This document shows positions 39,519-48,218 of a stretch of DNA of 64,000 nt, piece by piece. Below the pieces are notes generated by a model, which had not been told where the DNA came from, made no database searches, and was given only the letters and a program-made list of their open reading frames with translations. Source of the stretch: JACVRW01 sp963808545 (GTDB taxonomy: Bacteria > Actinomycetota > Thermoleophilia > Solirubrobacterales > Thermoleophilaceae); the NCBI GenBank assembly GCA_963808545.1, contig CAWEGB010000007.1:434001-498000 (forward strand). The letters run 5' to 3'. Both the position numbers and the translations under genes were made by a program. Position 1 is the first letter of the stretch. Each line of letters opens with the position of its first letter.

Positions 39519-40472
39519 CTACGCCGCCACCGGCGAATCCGCCGCCCGCAGCCACACGATGGCGCCCTCGGTGAGCTCGAGCTCCTCCACGCGGCCCTTG
39601 GTGGTCTGGACCCAGGCGGACTCCCCCTCGCTCAGCGTCAGCTCGACCCGGACCTCGAAGCCGAGGTGCAGTACGCGGTCGATCTTCGCCTCGGCCGCGC
39701 CGTCGGCGGGCTCGAGCAGGATCTCCACGTCGTGGGGACGGATCCAGCGCTCCGAGAGAGCGGTGACCGGGCCCACGAAGCCCATCACGAACTCGTTGGC
39801 CGGCTCCTCGTAGAGATCGCGCGGTGAGCCGACCTGCTCGATTCCACCCTTGTTGAGCACCACGATCTGCTCGGCCACCTCCATGGCCTCCTCCTGATCG
39901 TGGGTGACGAACACGGTGGTCACGTGCACCTCTTCGTGCAGGCGGCGCAGCCAGGCACGCAGCTCCTTGCGAACGGTGGCGTCGAGCGCGCCGAAGGGCT
40001 CGTCCAGCAGGAGCACCCGCGGCTGAACCGCGAGCGCCCGGGCAAGGGCCATGCGCTGGCGCTGCCCGCCCGAGAGCTGCGACGGATAGCGGTGGGCGAA
40101 GCCGTCGAGGTGGACCAGCCTGAGCAGCTCGTCCACGCGGGACTCGATCTCGTCCTTGGGCTTCTTGCGGATGGTGAGCCCGAAGGCCACGTTCTTGGCC
40201 ACCGTCATGTGCTTGAAGGCGGCGTAGTGCTGGAAGACGAAGCCGACGTTGCGGCGCTGGGGGGGCGTGTGCGTGGAGTCCTCGCCGGCGATCTCCACCT
40301 TGCCGCTGTCGGGCGTCTCGAGGCCGGCGATCACCCGGAGCAGGGTCGACTTGCCTCCGCCGCTGGGGCCCAGCAGCGCCGTGAGCGAGCCGTCGCGGAC
40401 CTTGAGCGACACGTCGTCCAGCGCAACGAAGTCGCCAAAGCGCTTGGAGACCGAATCCACGACGATGCTCAT
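39519..40472 (-). CDS. cysA: Sulfate/thiosulfate importer ATPase
   Basis: A 317-residue ABC ATPase. Walker A GPSGGGKST near 35-43, Q-loop FQHYAAFKHMTV, signature LSGGQRQRMALARAL, Walker B VLLLDEPFGALDA and the switch THDQEEA are all present, followed by a TOBE-like regulatory domain (IRPHDVEILLEP). FQHYALF(F/K)HMTV with TIRKKP is characteristic of CysA. It powers sulfate import with the CysT and CysW permeases below. ATG overlaps the cysW stop by four bases. Confidence 0.92.
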   Translation of the reverse strand: MSIVVDSVSKRFGDFVALDDVSLKVRDGSLTALLGPSGGGKSTLLRVIAGLETPDSGKVEIAGEDSTHTPPQRRNVGFVFQHYAAFKHMTVAKNVAFGLTIRKKPKDEIESRVDELLRLVHLDGFAHRYPSQLSGGQRQRMALARALAVQPRVLLLDEPFGALDATVRKELRAWLRRLHEEVHVTTVFVTHDQEEAMEVAEQIVVLNKGGIEQVGSPRDLYEEPANEFVMGFVGPVTALSERWIRPHDVEILLEPADGAAEAKIDRVLHLGFEVRVELTLSEGESAWVQTTKGRVEELELTEGAIVWLRAADSPVAA

Positions 40473-41275
40473 GCCTTCGCCTCCTGGGCTTCCTTGGGCT
40501 TGATCACGTTCATGGCAAGCAGCGTGACCAGAGCGATCAGCGCGAGCACGACCGAGACAGCATACGCGCCGGTCTCGTCGAAGCGCAGGAAACGGTTCTC
40601 CACGTACAGCGTCGCCGTCTCGGTCTGGCCCGAGATCTTGCCCGACACCACGCTGACCGCGCCGAACTCGCCGAGCGCGCGCGCAGTGGTCAGGACGACG
40701 CCGTAGGCAACACCCCAGCGGATGGCCGGCAGGGTGATGCGGAAGAAGGTCTGCAGCCCGCCGGCGCCGAGCGTGGCGGCCGCCTGCTCCTGCTCGGTGC
40801 CGATCTCGCGCAGCACCGGGATGACCTCGCGCACCACGAACGGCAGCGACACGAAGATTGTGGCCAGGATCATGCCGGGCACCGAGAAGATGATCTGGAT
40901 TCCCTGCTCGGCGAACCACTGGCCCACCCAGCCGTCCACGCGCCCGTACACGAGCAGGAGCGCGAGGCCAACCACCACCGGCGAGACCGCGAAGGGCAGG
41001 TCCACCATCGCGTTCAGCAGGGCCCGCCCGCGGAAGCGCTGGCGCACGATGGCCAGCGCGCACAGAATCCCGAAAACGGTGTTGAGCGGCACGGCCACGG
41101 CCACCATCACGAAGGTGAGGTAGAAGGCGTGCTGTGCCTCGGGAGTGGTCACCGCGTCCCAGAACCCGCTGACGCCGTCCTGGAAGGCGTTGACGAACAC
41201 CAGCGCGACCGGGATCCCGAGCAGCAGGGTCAGGTAACCCAGCGCTAAGAAGCGGAGCGCGTACTTACTCTTCAT
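40469..41275 (-). CDS. cysW: Sulfate/thiosulfate importer permease CysW
   Basis: A 268-residue inner-membrane permease with about six helices. The ATPase-contact EAA loop reads REIGTEQEQAAATLGAGGLQ; the segment GEFGAVSVVSGKISGQTETA is the CysW hallmark. It begins MKSKYALRFLALGYLTLLLG; the upstream open frame belongs to the shadow of cysT. Overlaps cysT by 11 bases and cysA by 4, so all three are translated together. Confidence 0.92.
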   Translation of the reverse strand: MKSKYALRFLALGYLTLLLGIPVALVFVNAFQDGVSGFWDAVTTPEAQHAFYLTFVMVAVAVPLNTVFGILCALAIVRQRFRGRALLNAMVDLPFAVSPVVVGLALLLVYGRVDGWVGQWFAEQGIQIIFSVPGMILATIFVSLPFVVREVIPVLREIGTEQEQAAATLGAGGLQTFFRITLPAIRWGVAYGVVLTTARALGEFGAVSVVSGKISGQTETATLYVENRFLRFDETGAYAVSVVLALIALVTLLAMNVIKPKEAQEAKA

Positions 41276-42071
41276 GCCGCAGCGCCTTCTTTGACAGCCA
41301 GCCGAAGAACAGCAGCACGACGAGCGCGATGACCAGCAGCAGAACCGACACGGCGGATGCGCCGACGGGGTTGTTGCTCTCCACCTGGGAGAAGATGAAC
41401 ACCGAGGCGGCCTGCGTGTCGAAGGGGATGTTGCCCGTGATGAGCACGAGCGAGCCGAACTCGCCCACGGCGCGGGCGAACGCCAGCCCGCCTCCGGCGA
41501 TGATGGCCGGTGCCAGGTTGGGCAGAATGATGCGCCGGAATACGGTGGCGCGGCTGGCACCGAGCGACTCTGCCGCCTGCTCCATCTCACGGTCGAGCTC
41601 GAGCAGCACGGGCTGAACGGCCCGCACCACGAACGGAAGCGTCACGAATAGGAGCGCGAGCACCACCGACACCCTCGTGAAGGCGAGGTCGAGGCCCACC
41701 GGGCTGTCCGGCCCGTAGAAGAGCAGCAGCGTGAGGCCGGCCACGATCGTCGGCAGCGCGAAGGGCAGGTCGATCAGCGAGTTGACGATGCCCTTGCCCG
41801 GGAACTCGTCGCGTACCAGCACCCAGGCGATCAGGGTCCCGAACAGGGCGTTGACCAGCACTACGATCACCGAGGCGATCAGCGTCAGGCGCAGCGCGGC
41901 CACGGCCTGCGGACTGCTGATGGAGTTCCAGAAGCTGTCCCAGCCGCCGTCGAACGACTTGAACACCACCGCCGCCAGCGGGATCAGCGCGATGATGCTG
42001 AGGTAGGCCACGGCCACGCCGCGGCCCAGCACGTCCCCCGGAATCAGGGACGCCCTCGGGCCGCGGCTCAC
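41265..42071 (-). CDS. cysT: Sulfate/thiosulfate importer permease CysT
   Basis: A 268-residue permease with six helices. The EAA loop reads LELDREMEQAAESLGASRAT, and GEFGSLVLITGNIPFDTQAA is the CysT/CysU hallmark. I placed the start at GTG 42071 (MSRGPRASLIPGDVLGRG); the Ala/Pro-rich stretch between this and the cysP stop is likely leader. It pairs with CysW to form the sulfate channel across the membrane. Confidence 0.9.
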   Translation of the reverse strand: MSRGPRASLIPGDVLGRGVAVAYLSIIALIPLAAVVFKSFDGGWDSFWNSISSPQAVAALRLTLIASVIVVLVNALFGTLIAWVLVRDEFPGKGIVNSLIDLPFALPTIVAGLTLLLFYGPDSPVGLDLAFTRVSVVLALLFVTLPFVVRAVQPVLLELDREMEQAAESLGASRATVFRRIILPNLAPAIIAGGGLAFARAVGEFGSLVLITGNIPFDTQAASVFIFSQVESNNPVGASAVSVLLLVIALVVLLFFGWLSKKALRHEE

Positions 42072-42114
42072 CGGTGCTGCGGGCGGCGCCGGCGCCGGCG
42101 CCGCTGTTGCTGAA

Positions 42115-43149
42115 CTAGTCGGAGGCAGTGCTCTTCCCCTGCGACTGGAAGATGTCGGCCACGACGCTGCCCTCCGGGTCGAAGAACTCGTCGTTGACCT
42201 TGCCCCAGCCGCCGAACTTCGTGATCTCGAAGAGCTTGGACGGCGTCGGGTACTCATCGGCTCCGGCCGTGCCCTCCACCACCGGGCGATAGCCCTTGCT
42301 CGCGAAGATCTCCTGCGCCTCGGGCGTGTACAGGAAGTCCACGAATTTCTGCGCCAGCTCCGGATCCTTGGACTCGTTCACGACCGCGATCGGGTTCTCG
42401 ATCAGGAGCGTCTCGTCGGGCACTATGTAGTCGAGTTCCTCACCCTCCTGCTGCGCGAGGATGGCCTCGTTCTCGTAGCCGAGAAGGACGTCGCCCTTGC
42501 CGCTCGAGAAGGTCTGCAGCGACTCGCGGGCGCTCTTATCGAGCACGGGCACGTTGTCAAACAGCGTCGAGAGGTACTCCTTGGCCTGCTCAGGCGTCTT
42601 GCCCTGCTCGAGCTGCGCGCCGTAGGCGGCCATGATGTTCCACTTCGCGCCGCCCGAGGTGAAGGGGTTGGGCTCGATGACCTCGACTTCGCCGGTCACG
42701 AGGTCGTCCCAGCTCTTGATGTTCTTCGGGTTGCCCTTACGGACCATGAAGACGACCACCGAGTCGGTGACCATGCCCTTGTACTCGTTCTGGTTCCAGC
42801 TCTTGTCGACCAGGCCGGCATCCACCAGGCGGGTGATGTCCGGCTCCAGCGAGAACTCGACCACGTCGGCGGGCAGGCCGCCCTCCACGGCGCGCGACTG
42901 CTCACCGGACGAGGCGTAGGACTGGTCGAAGGACACACCCTTGCCCTCGGGCGTCTTGTTGAAGGCCGGGATCAGCTCCCGATAGGCCTCCTCGGGCGTG
43001 GAGTAGGCCACCAGCGTGAGCTTGCCGCCGCTGCCATCACCGCCACCGCCTGAGCCCTCGTCCGAGGACGACCCGCCGCAGCCGGCCACGACCAGCGCGA
43101 CGAGCGCCGCGAGGGCGAGGAGCGGCGTACGGCTCTTGAATCGATGCAT
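42115..43149 (-). CDS. cysP: Sulfate-binding lipoprotein
   Basis: A 344-residue solute-binding protein. The lipobox VVAGCGGSS near residues 20-28 anchors it outside the membrane; a Gly/Ser/Asp linker follows. LTLVAYSTPEEAYRELIPAF, SYASSGEQSRAVEGGLPADV, NPFTSGGAKWNIMAAYGAQ and GYENEAILA are the sulfate/thiosulfate-binding (Sbp/CysP) motifs. It delivers sulfate to CysT/CysW. First gene of the operon, with its promoter in the 114 bases before the divergent antiporter gene. Confidence 0.92.
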   Translation of the reverse strand: MHRFKSRTPLLALAALVALVVAGCGGSSSDEGSGGGGDGSGGKLTLVAYSTPEEAYRELIPAFNKTPEGKGVSFDQSYASSGEQSRAVEGGLPADVVEFSLEPDITRLVDAGLVDKSWNQNEYKGMVTDSVVVFMVRKGNPKNIKSWDDLVTGEVEVIEPNPFTSGGAKWNIMAAYGAQLEQGKTPEQAKEYLSTLFDNVPVLDKSARESLQTFSSGKGDVLLGYENEAILAQQEGEELDYIVPDETLLIENPIAVVNESKDPELAQKFVDFLYTPEAQEIFASKGYRPVVEGTAGADEYPTPSKLFEITKFGGWGKVNDEFFDPEGSVVADIFQSQGKSTASD

Positions 43150-43209
43150 TCTCTACCTTGTCAGTCGACTTTGCAGGCCGAGGAACCTAGCACAAAGCCC
43201 ACCGGAAAC

Positions 43210-43223
43210 ATCGGAATTATCGG
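43210..43223. promoter_or_regulatory. Direct repeat ATCGG-AATT-ATCGG upstream of cysP
   Basis: ATCGG at 43210-43214 and 43219-43223 flank AATT, in the 114-base region between cysP and the antiporter. Read from the minus strand it contains GATAAT, a possible -10 for cysP. A candidate operator for the Rrf2-type regulator encoded at the other end of the cluster; not proven. Confidence 0.35.
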
Positions 43224-43263
43224 GTAGGCCTGGCGCCCGAACAGGGACATAGGATGCGCCGGC

Positions 43264-44452
43264 ATGGTCGATGTCGACGCTGGCTCGTTCCTCGTCATCG
43301 TGTCCGTCGCGGCTCTCGCCGCGCTGATCGCCGCCGTCGTCCAGCCCCACCTCGCCATTCCGGTGGTGGTGGTGGAGCTCCTCCTCGGGATCATCGTCGG
43401 CCCGGAGCTGCTCGGTCTGGCCGAGGCGGACGAGTTCATCGAGTTCTTCTCGAGCCTCGGTCTCGGCATGCTCTTCTTCTTCGCGGGCTACGAGATCGAC
43501 TTCGACAGGATCCGCGGTGAACCGCTGCGCCTGGGGTTGGTGGCCTGGCTGTTCTCTCTGGCCCTGGCCTACTCGATCGGCGGACTGCTCGCCCTCACCG
43601 GCCTGATCCTGTCCCTGCTCTACACGGGCTCCGCCATGTCCACGACTGCGATCGGCACGCTCATCCCGGTGCTCAGCGACGCCGGTGAGCTGCGCACCCG
43701 GTTCGGCACCTATCCTGCTGGCCGCCGGGGCGCTCGGCGAGTTCGGGCCGATCCTTCTGATCACCCTGGTCTTCTCGACCCAGGGCGCGCTGTCGAGCGG
43801 CCTCATCCTGGTGCTGTTCGTGGCCATCGCCGTGGTCACCGCGATCGTCGCCGTGCGCGGGGCCGGGATCGGCTGGGGCCTCCTCGAGCGATCCCTGGAG
43901 ACGAGCGGACAGTTCGCCATCCGCATAGCCGTGGTGATGGTGTTCGCCCTCGCGGCGCTCGCCTCGGAGCTGGGCTTGGACCTGCTCCTGGGCGGGTTCG
44001 TGGCGGGGGTGATCGTGCGACTCGCGCTCAAGGGCCGAGAGGTGGAGCGTCTCGAGTCGAAGCTCACCGCGGTCGGGTACGGCTTCCTCATCCCGTTCTT
44101 CTTCGTCACCAGCGGCCTCAAGTTCGACGCCGGCGCCCTTGCTGAGGACCCGATCCGGCTGCTCGAGCTGCCGCTGTTCCTCTTTCTGTTCCTCGTGGTG
44201 CGAGGCGTGCCGGCGCTCGTTCTCTACCGCAATGTCCTCGGCCAACGCGACCGGGCCGCCCTGGCCTTCTTCACCTCGACCCAGCTGCCGCTGGTCGTCG
44301 CCATCACCACGATCGCCATCGAGCAGGGGCATATGCGGGCCTCCACCGCTGCCTCGCTCGTGGGCGCCGCCATCCTGTCCACCGCGCTGTTCCCCCTGAT
44401 CGGGCTGAAGCTGCGGGAGGGACAGGCCGGAGTCGAGCCCTCGCGTCCCTAG
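43264..44452 (+). pseudogene. Cation:proton antiporter (CPA2 type), frameshifted
   Basis: Two frames together make one full-length antiporter of about 395 residues. 43264-43713 encodes LLLGIIVGPELLGLAEADEF, LGMLFFFAGYEIDFDRIRGE and ends in TRFGTY; from 43715 a second frame continues LLAAGALGEFGPILLITLVF, then LLLGGFVAGVIVRLAL, and runs to 44452. The junction needs one base (C at 43714) to be removed, giving GTYLLAAGALGEFGP as in intact KefB/NhaP-like proteins. Both halves keep normal hydrophobic coding character, so the break is recent or a sequencing error. Confidence 0.8.
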
Positions 44453-45483
44453 AGACCCGGCGGGTGGCGGACCACGAAGCCCGACGGCGAGCGGTTCTCC
44501 GTGGTCCAGCGCGAGCCGGTCTCCGAGCGCGCGCTGGTGTCGAAGCGGCGTCCGTTGACCGACATGAAGACGTGGCTGCGGTTGGCGTAGATGGTGATGT
44601 AGCGCCCGCGGCCGGGGGCACCGTAGGACATGAAGGCGCCCGAGTCGAGCGGCGTGCGCAGCAGGCCCGCGCCGTGGAGCGCGTAGGAGACCGAGCCGGA
44701 GCAGTCGTAGCCGCTGTCGCGGAAGGTCCGGTGGCCCCCGCCGTACTTGTAGGGCATGGTGGCGATCCGGTTGGCCGAGCGGATCACCTTCTGGAGAACC
44801 GAGAGTCCCCCTCCACCACCGCCTGAGCCGCGTCGCTTGAGCACCCGGCCCCGGCCCATCCCGAGCGCCTGGCGCGTGTTGGGGCCGGCCACGCCGTCGG
44901 GCATGAGGCCGTGGCTGCTCTGCCAGCGCTTGAGCGCCGCCTCGGTGCCCGGCCCGAACACGCCGTCGGCGGGCACCCCGAGGCGGCGCTGCAGGGAGCG
45001 CACGCCTCCACCTCCGTGGGCACTCCGGTGCCCGCCCGAGCGTCCGGCGCGTGAGCGGCGGACGGTGGCGCCGCGCTTGCGCTTGAGCACCGGTCCCGCA
45101 CCGATGCCGAGCGCGGCGCGTGTGTTCGGTCCGGCGATGCCGTCCGCGGTGAGCCCGTGGGCGCGCTGCCAGCGCTTGAGGGCGCGCTCGGTGGCCGGCC
45201 CGAACACGCCGTCGGCGCTCACGCCGATCGCCTGCTGCAGCTGGCGCACGTCGGCGCCTCGCGACTTCACGACCACGGCCTCGGCCGTGTCGGGTGCGCC
45301 GGCCTCGATCGCGGTCACGCCCGCGGCCGCGCCGGCGGTCAGGGCCACGGCGGCCGCGACCGACACGCCGCGGGCGGGCAGAACGGGCAGGCCGGCCGAC
45401 GCGGCGGCCGCCTCACGGCGGGCGCGCGAGCGGGCCAGCGACCGCGCCCATAGTTCATCGCGGGAGAGATCCCTGTCTTGCAC
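44449..45483 (-). CDS. Peptidoglycan-binding protein with C-terminal NlpC/P60-like domain
   Basis: A 344-residue protein. Residues 1-35 are polar and basic, about 39-60 a hydrophobic helix (membrane anchor or uncleaved signal). Two PG-binding repeats follow: 76-127 (QLQQAIGVSADGVFGPATER) and 160-208 (SLQRRLGVPADGVFGPGTEA). A papain-like domain has Cys261 (YDCSGSVSYALH) and His304 (NRSHVFMSV), so it may cleave or bind stem peptides. The GTG at 45483 was chosen because longer frames run under the divergent gene. Divergent from the MBL-like gene across 127 bases. Confidence 0.85.
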   Translation of the reverse strand: MQDRDLSRDELWARSLARSRARREAAAASAGLPVLPARGVSVAAAVALTAGAAAGVTAIEAGAPDTAEAVVVKSRGADVRQLQQAIGVSADGVFGPATERALKRWQRAHGLTADGIAGPNTRAALGIGAGPVLKRKRGATVRRSRAGRSGGHRSAHGGGGVRSLQRRLGVPADGVFGPGTEAALKRWQSSHGLMPDGVAGPNTRQALGMGRGRVLKRRGSGGGGGGLSVLQKVIRSANRIATMPYKYGGGHRTFRDSGYDCSGSVSYALHGAGLLRTPLDSGAFMSYGAPGRGRYITIYANRSHVFMSVNGRRFDTSARSETGSRWTTENRSPSGFVVRHPPGL

Positions 45484-45610
45484 TGTCAGTACAACCCTTG
45501 TGTCGGGGAGATGCTTCGGCGGCGAGCCGTAGCGAGGCGTCGTTCTATCAAGCAAAAGTCCTGCTAGTTGCAATTTTTGTTGCAGTTCGACTCCGGGTAC
45601 CTTCACTTGC

Positions 45611-46204
45611 ATGAACGAGATCGCACCCGGAATCCGCCACTGGACAGCCCGCCATCCGAAGATCGGCACCGACGTCAGCTCGTACTGGCTGCCCGATCAG
45701 CGCGTGGTGCTCGATCCGATCACCGTGCCTGACGAGATTGCCGACGTGGACGAGATCCTCCTCACCAACCGCCACCACCTCCGGGCGAGCCTCGAGGCGA
45801 GAGACCGCTTCGAGGCCGTGATCCGGGCGCCGCGCACGGGGATGCACGAGTACAGCGACGGTGAGCCGGTCGAGCCCTACGACTTCGGCGACTCGCTCGC
45901 CGGCGGGCAGGTGATCGCCTACGAGATCGGCTCGATCTCTCCCGACGAGGCCGCGCTTCACATCCCGGCAGTCTCCGCTCTGGCGGTCGCCGACGGGGTC
46001 ATCCACTACGACGAGGATCTGAGCTTCGTGCCCGACGGCCTGATGGACGACCCCGAGGAGACCAAGCGGGGGCTGGCCGCCGCCTACGCCCGCCTGTCGG
46101 ACGAACTGCGCTTCGAGAACCTGCTCACCGCGCACGGCGAACCGATCGCCGGTGGAGCGCGCGAGCGGCTGCGGAGCTTCGCCGAGGACGCCGCGCGGGG
46201 CTAG
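45611..46204 (+). CDS. Metallo-beta-lactamase-fold-like protein lacking the metal motif
   Basis: A 197-residue protein. The start IAPGIRHWTARHPKIGTDVS and strand SSYWLPDQRVVLDPI recall the first strands of MBL-fold hydrolases, and LLTNRHHLRAS occupies the place of the HxHxDH motif, of which only the first His pair remains. HIPAVSALAVADGVIHYDED and LTAHGEPIAGG near the end resemble later MBL motifs (the last Asp/His positions). It therefore looks like a degenerate, perhaps non-catalytic, family member; related proteins occur in Solirubrobacterales as I recall them. ATG start. Confidence 0.6.
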   Translation: MNEIAPGIRHWTARHPKIGTDVSSYWLPDQRVVLDPITVPDEIADVDEILLTNRHHLRASLEARDRFEAVIRAPRTGMHEYSDGEPVEPYDFGDSLAGGQVIAYEIGSISPDEAALHIPAVSALAVADGVIHYDEDLSFVPDGLMDDPEETKRGLAAAYARLSDELRFENLLTAHGEPIAGGARERLRSFAEDAARG

Positions 46205-46512
46205 TCGCCGCGAGCCAGCTCGCGCGCCTGCTCCTGCACCCATGCCGGCACCAGCACCTCCTCGAAGCCGAGCCACCGCTCCGCCTCGATCTCGAGGAAG
46301 GCGATCCGCCGCCCCTCGCCGGCGCCCGGACCAGAGAGCAACACGAGCAGCCAGCCCGCGTCGTCTTCGCCGGCCACCACGCCCACTGCCCCTTCCGGCA
46401 GGTCATCGGCCCAGTCCGCCGCCGGCGCACGACGGCCGGCCGCCCGCGCGCGGCCGACCAGCGCCGAGAGTCCGTCCGCGCTCACCTGACGGCCGCTCGC
46501 CACCTCGTACAG
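46201..46512 (-). CDS. Hypothetical protein (about 103 residues)
   Basis: Unrecognised. It reads SLYEVASGRQVSADGLSALV at the start, then LPEGAVGVVAGEDDAGWLLV and RIAFLEIEAERWLGFEEVLV, a plausible small alpha/beta protein with coding-like composition. Start uncertain: CTG 46512 has AAGGG seven bases upstream; the first ATG/GTG/TTG in frame is GTG 46503. The stop overlaps that of the MBL-like gene on the other strand by four bases. It lies downstream of rplQ after a 293-base gap with no readable gene. Confidence 0.5.
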   Translation of the reverse strand: MYEVASGRQVSADGLSALVGRARAAGRRAPAADWADDLPEGAVGVVAGEDDAGWLLVLLSGPGAGEGRRIAFLEIEAERWLGFEEVLVPAWVQEQARELARGD

Positions 46513-46805
46513 CGACGCGCCCTTACGAGCACGGCGATCAACCCCGCGTGCCGGCCTTCGCCGAGATGGCCACGAGGAGCTGGTGCGACCGTCTGGTGGA
46601 GGCGAAGGACAGCGAGACGTAGGGACGGCCGTGGCTGGTCGGACTTCGATACCGCATCGCCACGGGGACACGATTTTTCGCCAGAGGGCGAAGAAGGCGT
46701 CGATCCCTTGTCGACCCCCTTCCCCAGCCAGTCGGGCTCCGGCCAGACCCGGCGCGCACGCCCGAGCGGAGCGCACCCGCAAGCGAGCGCGCGGCCCGCG
46801 CGCCC
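46513..46805. other. Gap between rplQ and the hypothetical gene
   Basis: 293 bases. A 41-codon minus-strand frame (RPYVSLSFASTRRSHQLLVA...) is open but has no ribosome site or known relatives. A small hairpin (TTCGCC/GGCGAA near 46678-46693) is present without a U-tract on the strand of rplQ. No convincing terminator for the ribosomal array was found. Confidence 0.4.
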
Positions 46806-47159
46806 CTAGACGAGCTCGAGGAAGACCATCTCCGTGGAGTCGGACTTCCTCGGGCCCAGCTTGAGGATTCGGCAGTAGCCGCCCTGGCGCTCCGCGTAGC
46901 GCGGCGCTATCTCCTCGAACAGCTTGTAGACCACGAACTTGTCCTGGCCCAGCCGGGCCATGGCCAGGCGGCGGGAGTGCCCGTCGCCCTTCTTGGCCAG
47001 CGTGATCAGCCGCTCGAGCTCCGGCTTGACCGCCTTGGCCTTGGCCTCGGTGGTCTGGATGCGCTCGTGGTCGATCACCTCGCGGCACAGGTTCATGAAC
47101 AGCGCCTTTCGGTGCGCTGAGTCGCGCGAGAGCTTGCCCTTCTGCTTGCGGTGGCGCAT
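46806..47159 (-). CDS. rplQ: Ribosomal protein bL17
   Basis: 117 residues, the normal bacterial size. MRHRKQKGKLSRDSAHRKAL and the end RILKLGPRKSDSTEMVFLEL are diagnostic. bL17 sits near the peptide exit on the large subunit. It is the last gene of the alpha-operon part of the array, 22 bases after rpoA, as in most bacteria; but truA, which often follows, is elsewhere. Confidence 0.97.
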   Translation of the reverse strand: MRHRKQKGKLSRDSAHRKALFMNLCREVIDHERIQTTEAKAKAVKPELERLITLAKKGDGHSRRLAMARLGQDKFVVYKLFEEIAPRYAERQGGYCRILKLGPRKSDSTEMVFLELV

Positions 47160-47181
47160 GACGGCGGGACCCTATCCGTGT

Positions 47182-48156
47182 CTAGCCGGTGCGCAGCCCG
47201 AGGCCGCGCGCGTCGAGGGTCTCCTTGACCTCCTCGATCGACTTGCGGCCGAAGTTCGGGATCGCTGCCAGCTCCGACTCCGACTTCTGCACGAGGTCGC
47301 CGACCGTCTGGATGCCGGCGCGCTTGAGGCAGTTGTACGAGCGCACACCGAGCTCCAGCTCCTCGATCAGGATGTCGTCCATCCCGCCGGCACCCGGCAC
47401 ACCGGCGCCGTCGCCGCCCAGGCCGTCCGCACCGGCGACGAGCGCCGCGCCCTGATCGCGCAGGGCCTCGACGCGGTCGGCGTCGGTGAAGATGGCCAGG
47501 TACTTGATGAGGATCTCGGCCGCCTCGCGCAGGGCTGCCTGCGGATCGAGCGAGCCGTCGGTCTCGATGTCGAGCGTGAGCTTGTCGTAGTCGGTCTTCT
47601 GACCCACGCGGGCGGCGTCGACCGAATAGGCCACGCGCTTGACGGGGGAGAAGATCGAGTCGATCGGGATCACGCCGATCGGCTGGTCGGGCGTCTTGTT
47701 GTCCTCGGCCGGGGAGTAGCCACGGCCGTGCCCGATGGTCAGGTACATCTCGAGCTTGGTCTTCTTCTCGAGCGTGGCGACATGCGCCTCGGGGTTGAGG
47801 ATCTCCACGCCCGAGGGCAGATCGATGTCGCCCGCGGTGATGTCACCGGGTCCGGTGACCACGAGCGGCGCCTCGATCTCGGCCGCATCCGAATGCATGC
47901 GGCAGACGATCTCCTTGAGGTTGAGGACGATGTCCGTCACGTCCTCCTTGACGCCGTTGATGGTCGAGAACTCGTGCGCGACACCCTCGATGCGGACGCT
48001 CGTGACGGCTGCACCGGCCAGCGACGACAGCAGCACTCGCCTCAGCGAGTTGCCGAACGTGTAGCCGAAGCCGCGGTCGAGCGGTTCGATCGTGAAGGTT
48101 CCGCGGTTGTCCTCGACGCTCTCGGAAGATATCTGGGGAGTCTGAAACTCGATCAT
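47182..48156 (-). CDS. rpoA: RNA polymerase alpha subunit
   Basis: 324 residues. The N-terminal assembly domain has GYTFGNSLRRVLLSSLAGAA and INGVKEDVTDIVLNLKE; the C-terminal domain (LELGVRSYNCLKRAGIQTVG, NFGRKSIEEVKETL) contacts promoter DNA and activators. A Gly/Ala-rich linker (LVAGADGLGGDGAGVPGAGG) joins them and is a little longer than usual. Placed between rpsD and rplQ in the normal order. Confidence 0.97.
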   Translation of the reverse strand: MIEFQTPQISSESVEDNRGTFTIEPLDRGFGYTFGNSLRRVLLSSLAGAAVTSVRIEGVAHEFSTINGVKEDVTDIVLNLKEIVCRMHSDAAEIEAPLVVTGPGDITAGDIDLPSGVEILNPEAHVATLEKKTKLEMYLTIGHGRGYSPAEDNKTPDQPIGVIPIDSIFSPVKRVAYSVDAARVGQKTDYDKLTLDIETDGSLDPQAALREAAEILIKYLAIFTDADRVEALRDQGAALVAGADGLGGDGAGVPGAGGMDDILIEELELGVRSYNCLKRAGIQTVGDLVQKSESELAAIPNFGRKSIEEVKETLDARGLGLRTG

Positions 48157-48218
48157 GGGGAGGGTGATTCCTTCGGTTGTCAGCGGCCGCTCGGCAAGGG
48201 CGGCGCGCGTATGTGGTG

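Noticed and set aside
45484..45610. ydaO/c-di-AMP-type riboswitch before the NlpC-like gene
   Set aside because: The leader is at most about 100 bases, too short, and lacks recognisable conserved core; only a TTGCAA-containing AT-rich patch is seen.
46678..46693. Terminator after rplQ (TTCGCC/GGCGAA hairpin)
   Set aside because: On the rplQ strand it is followed by A-rich, not U-rich, sequence; the T-run is on the wrong side.
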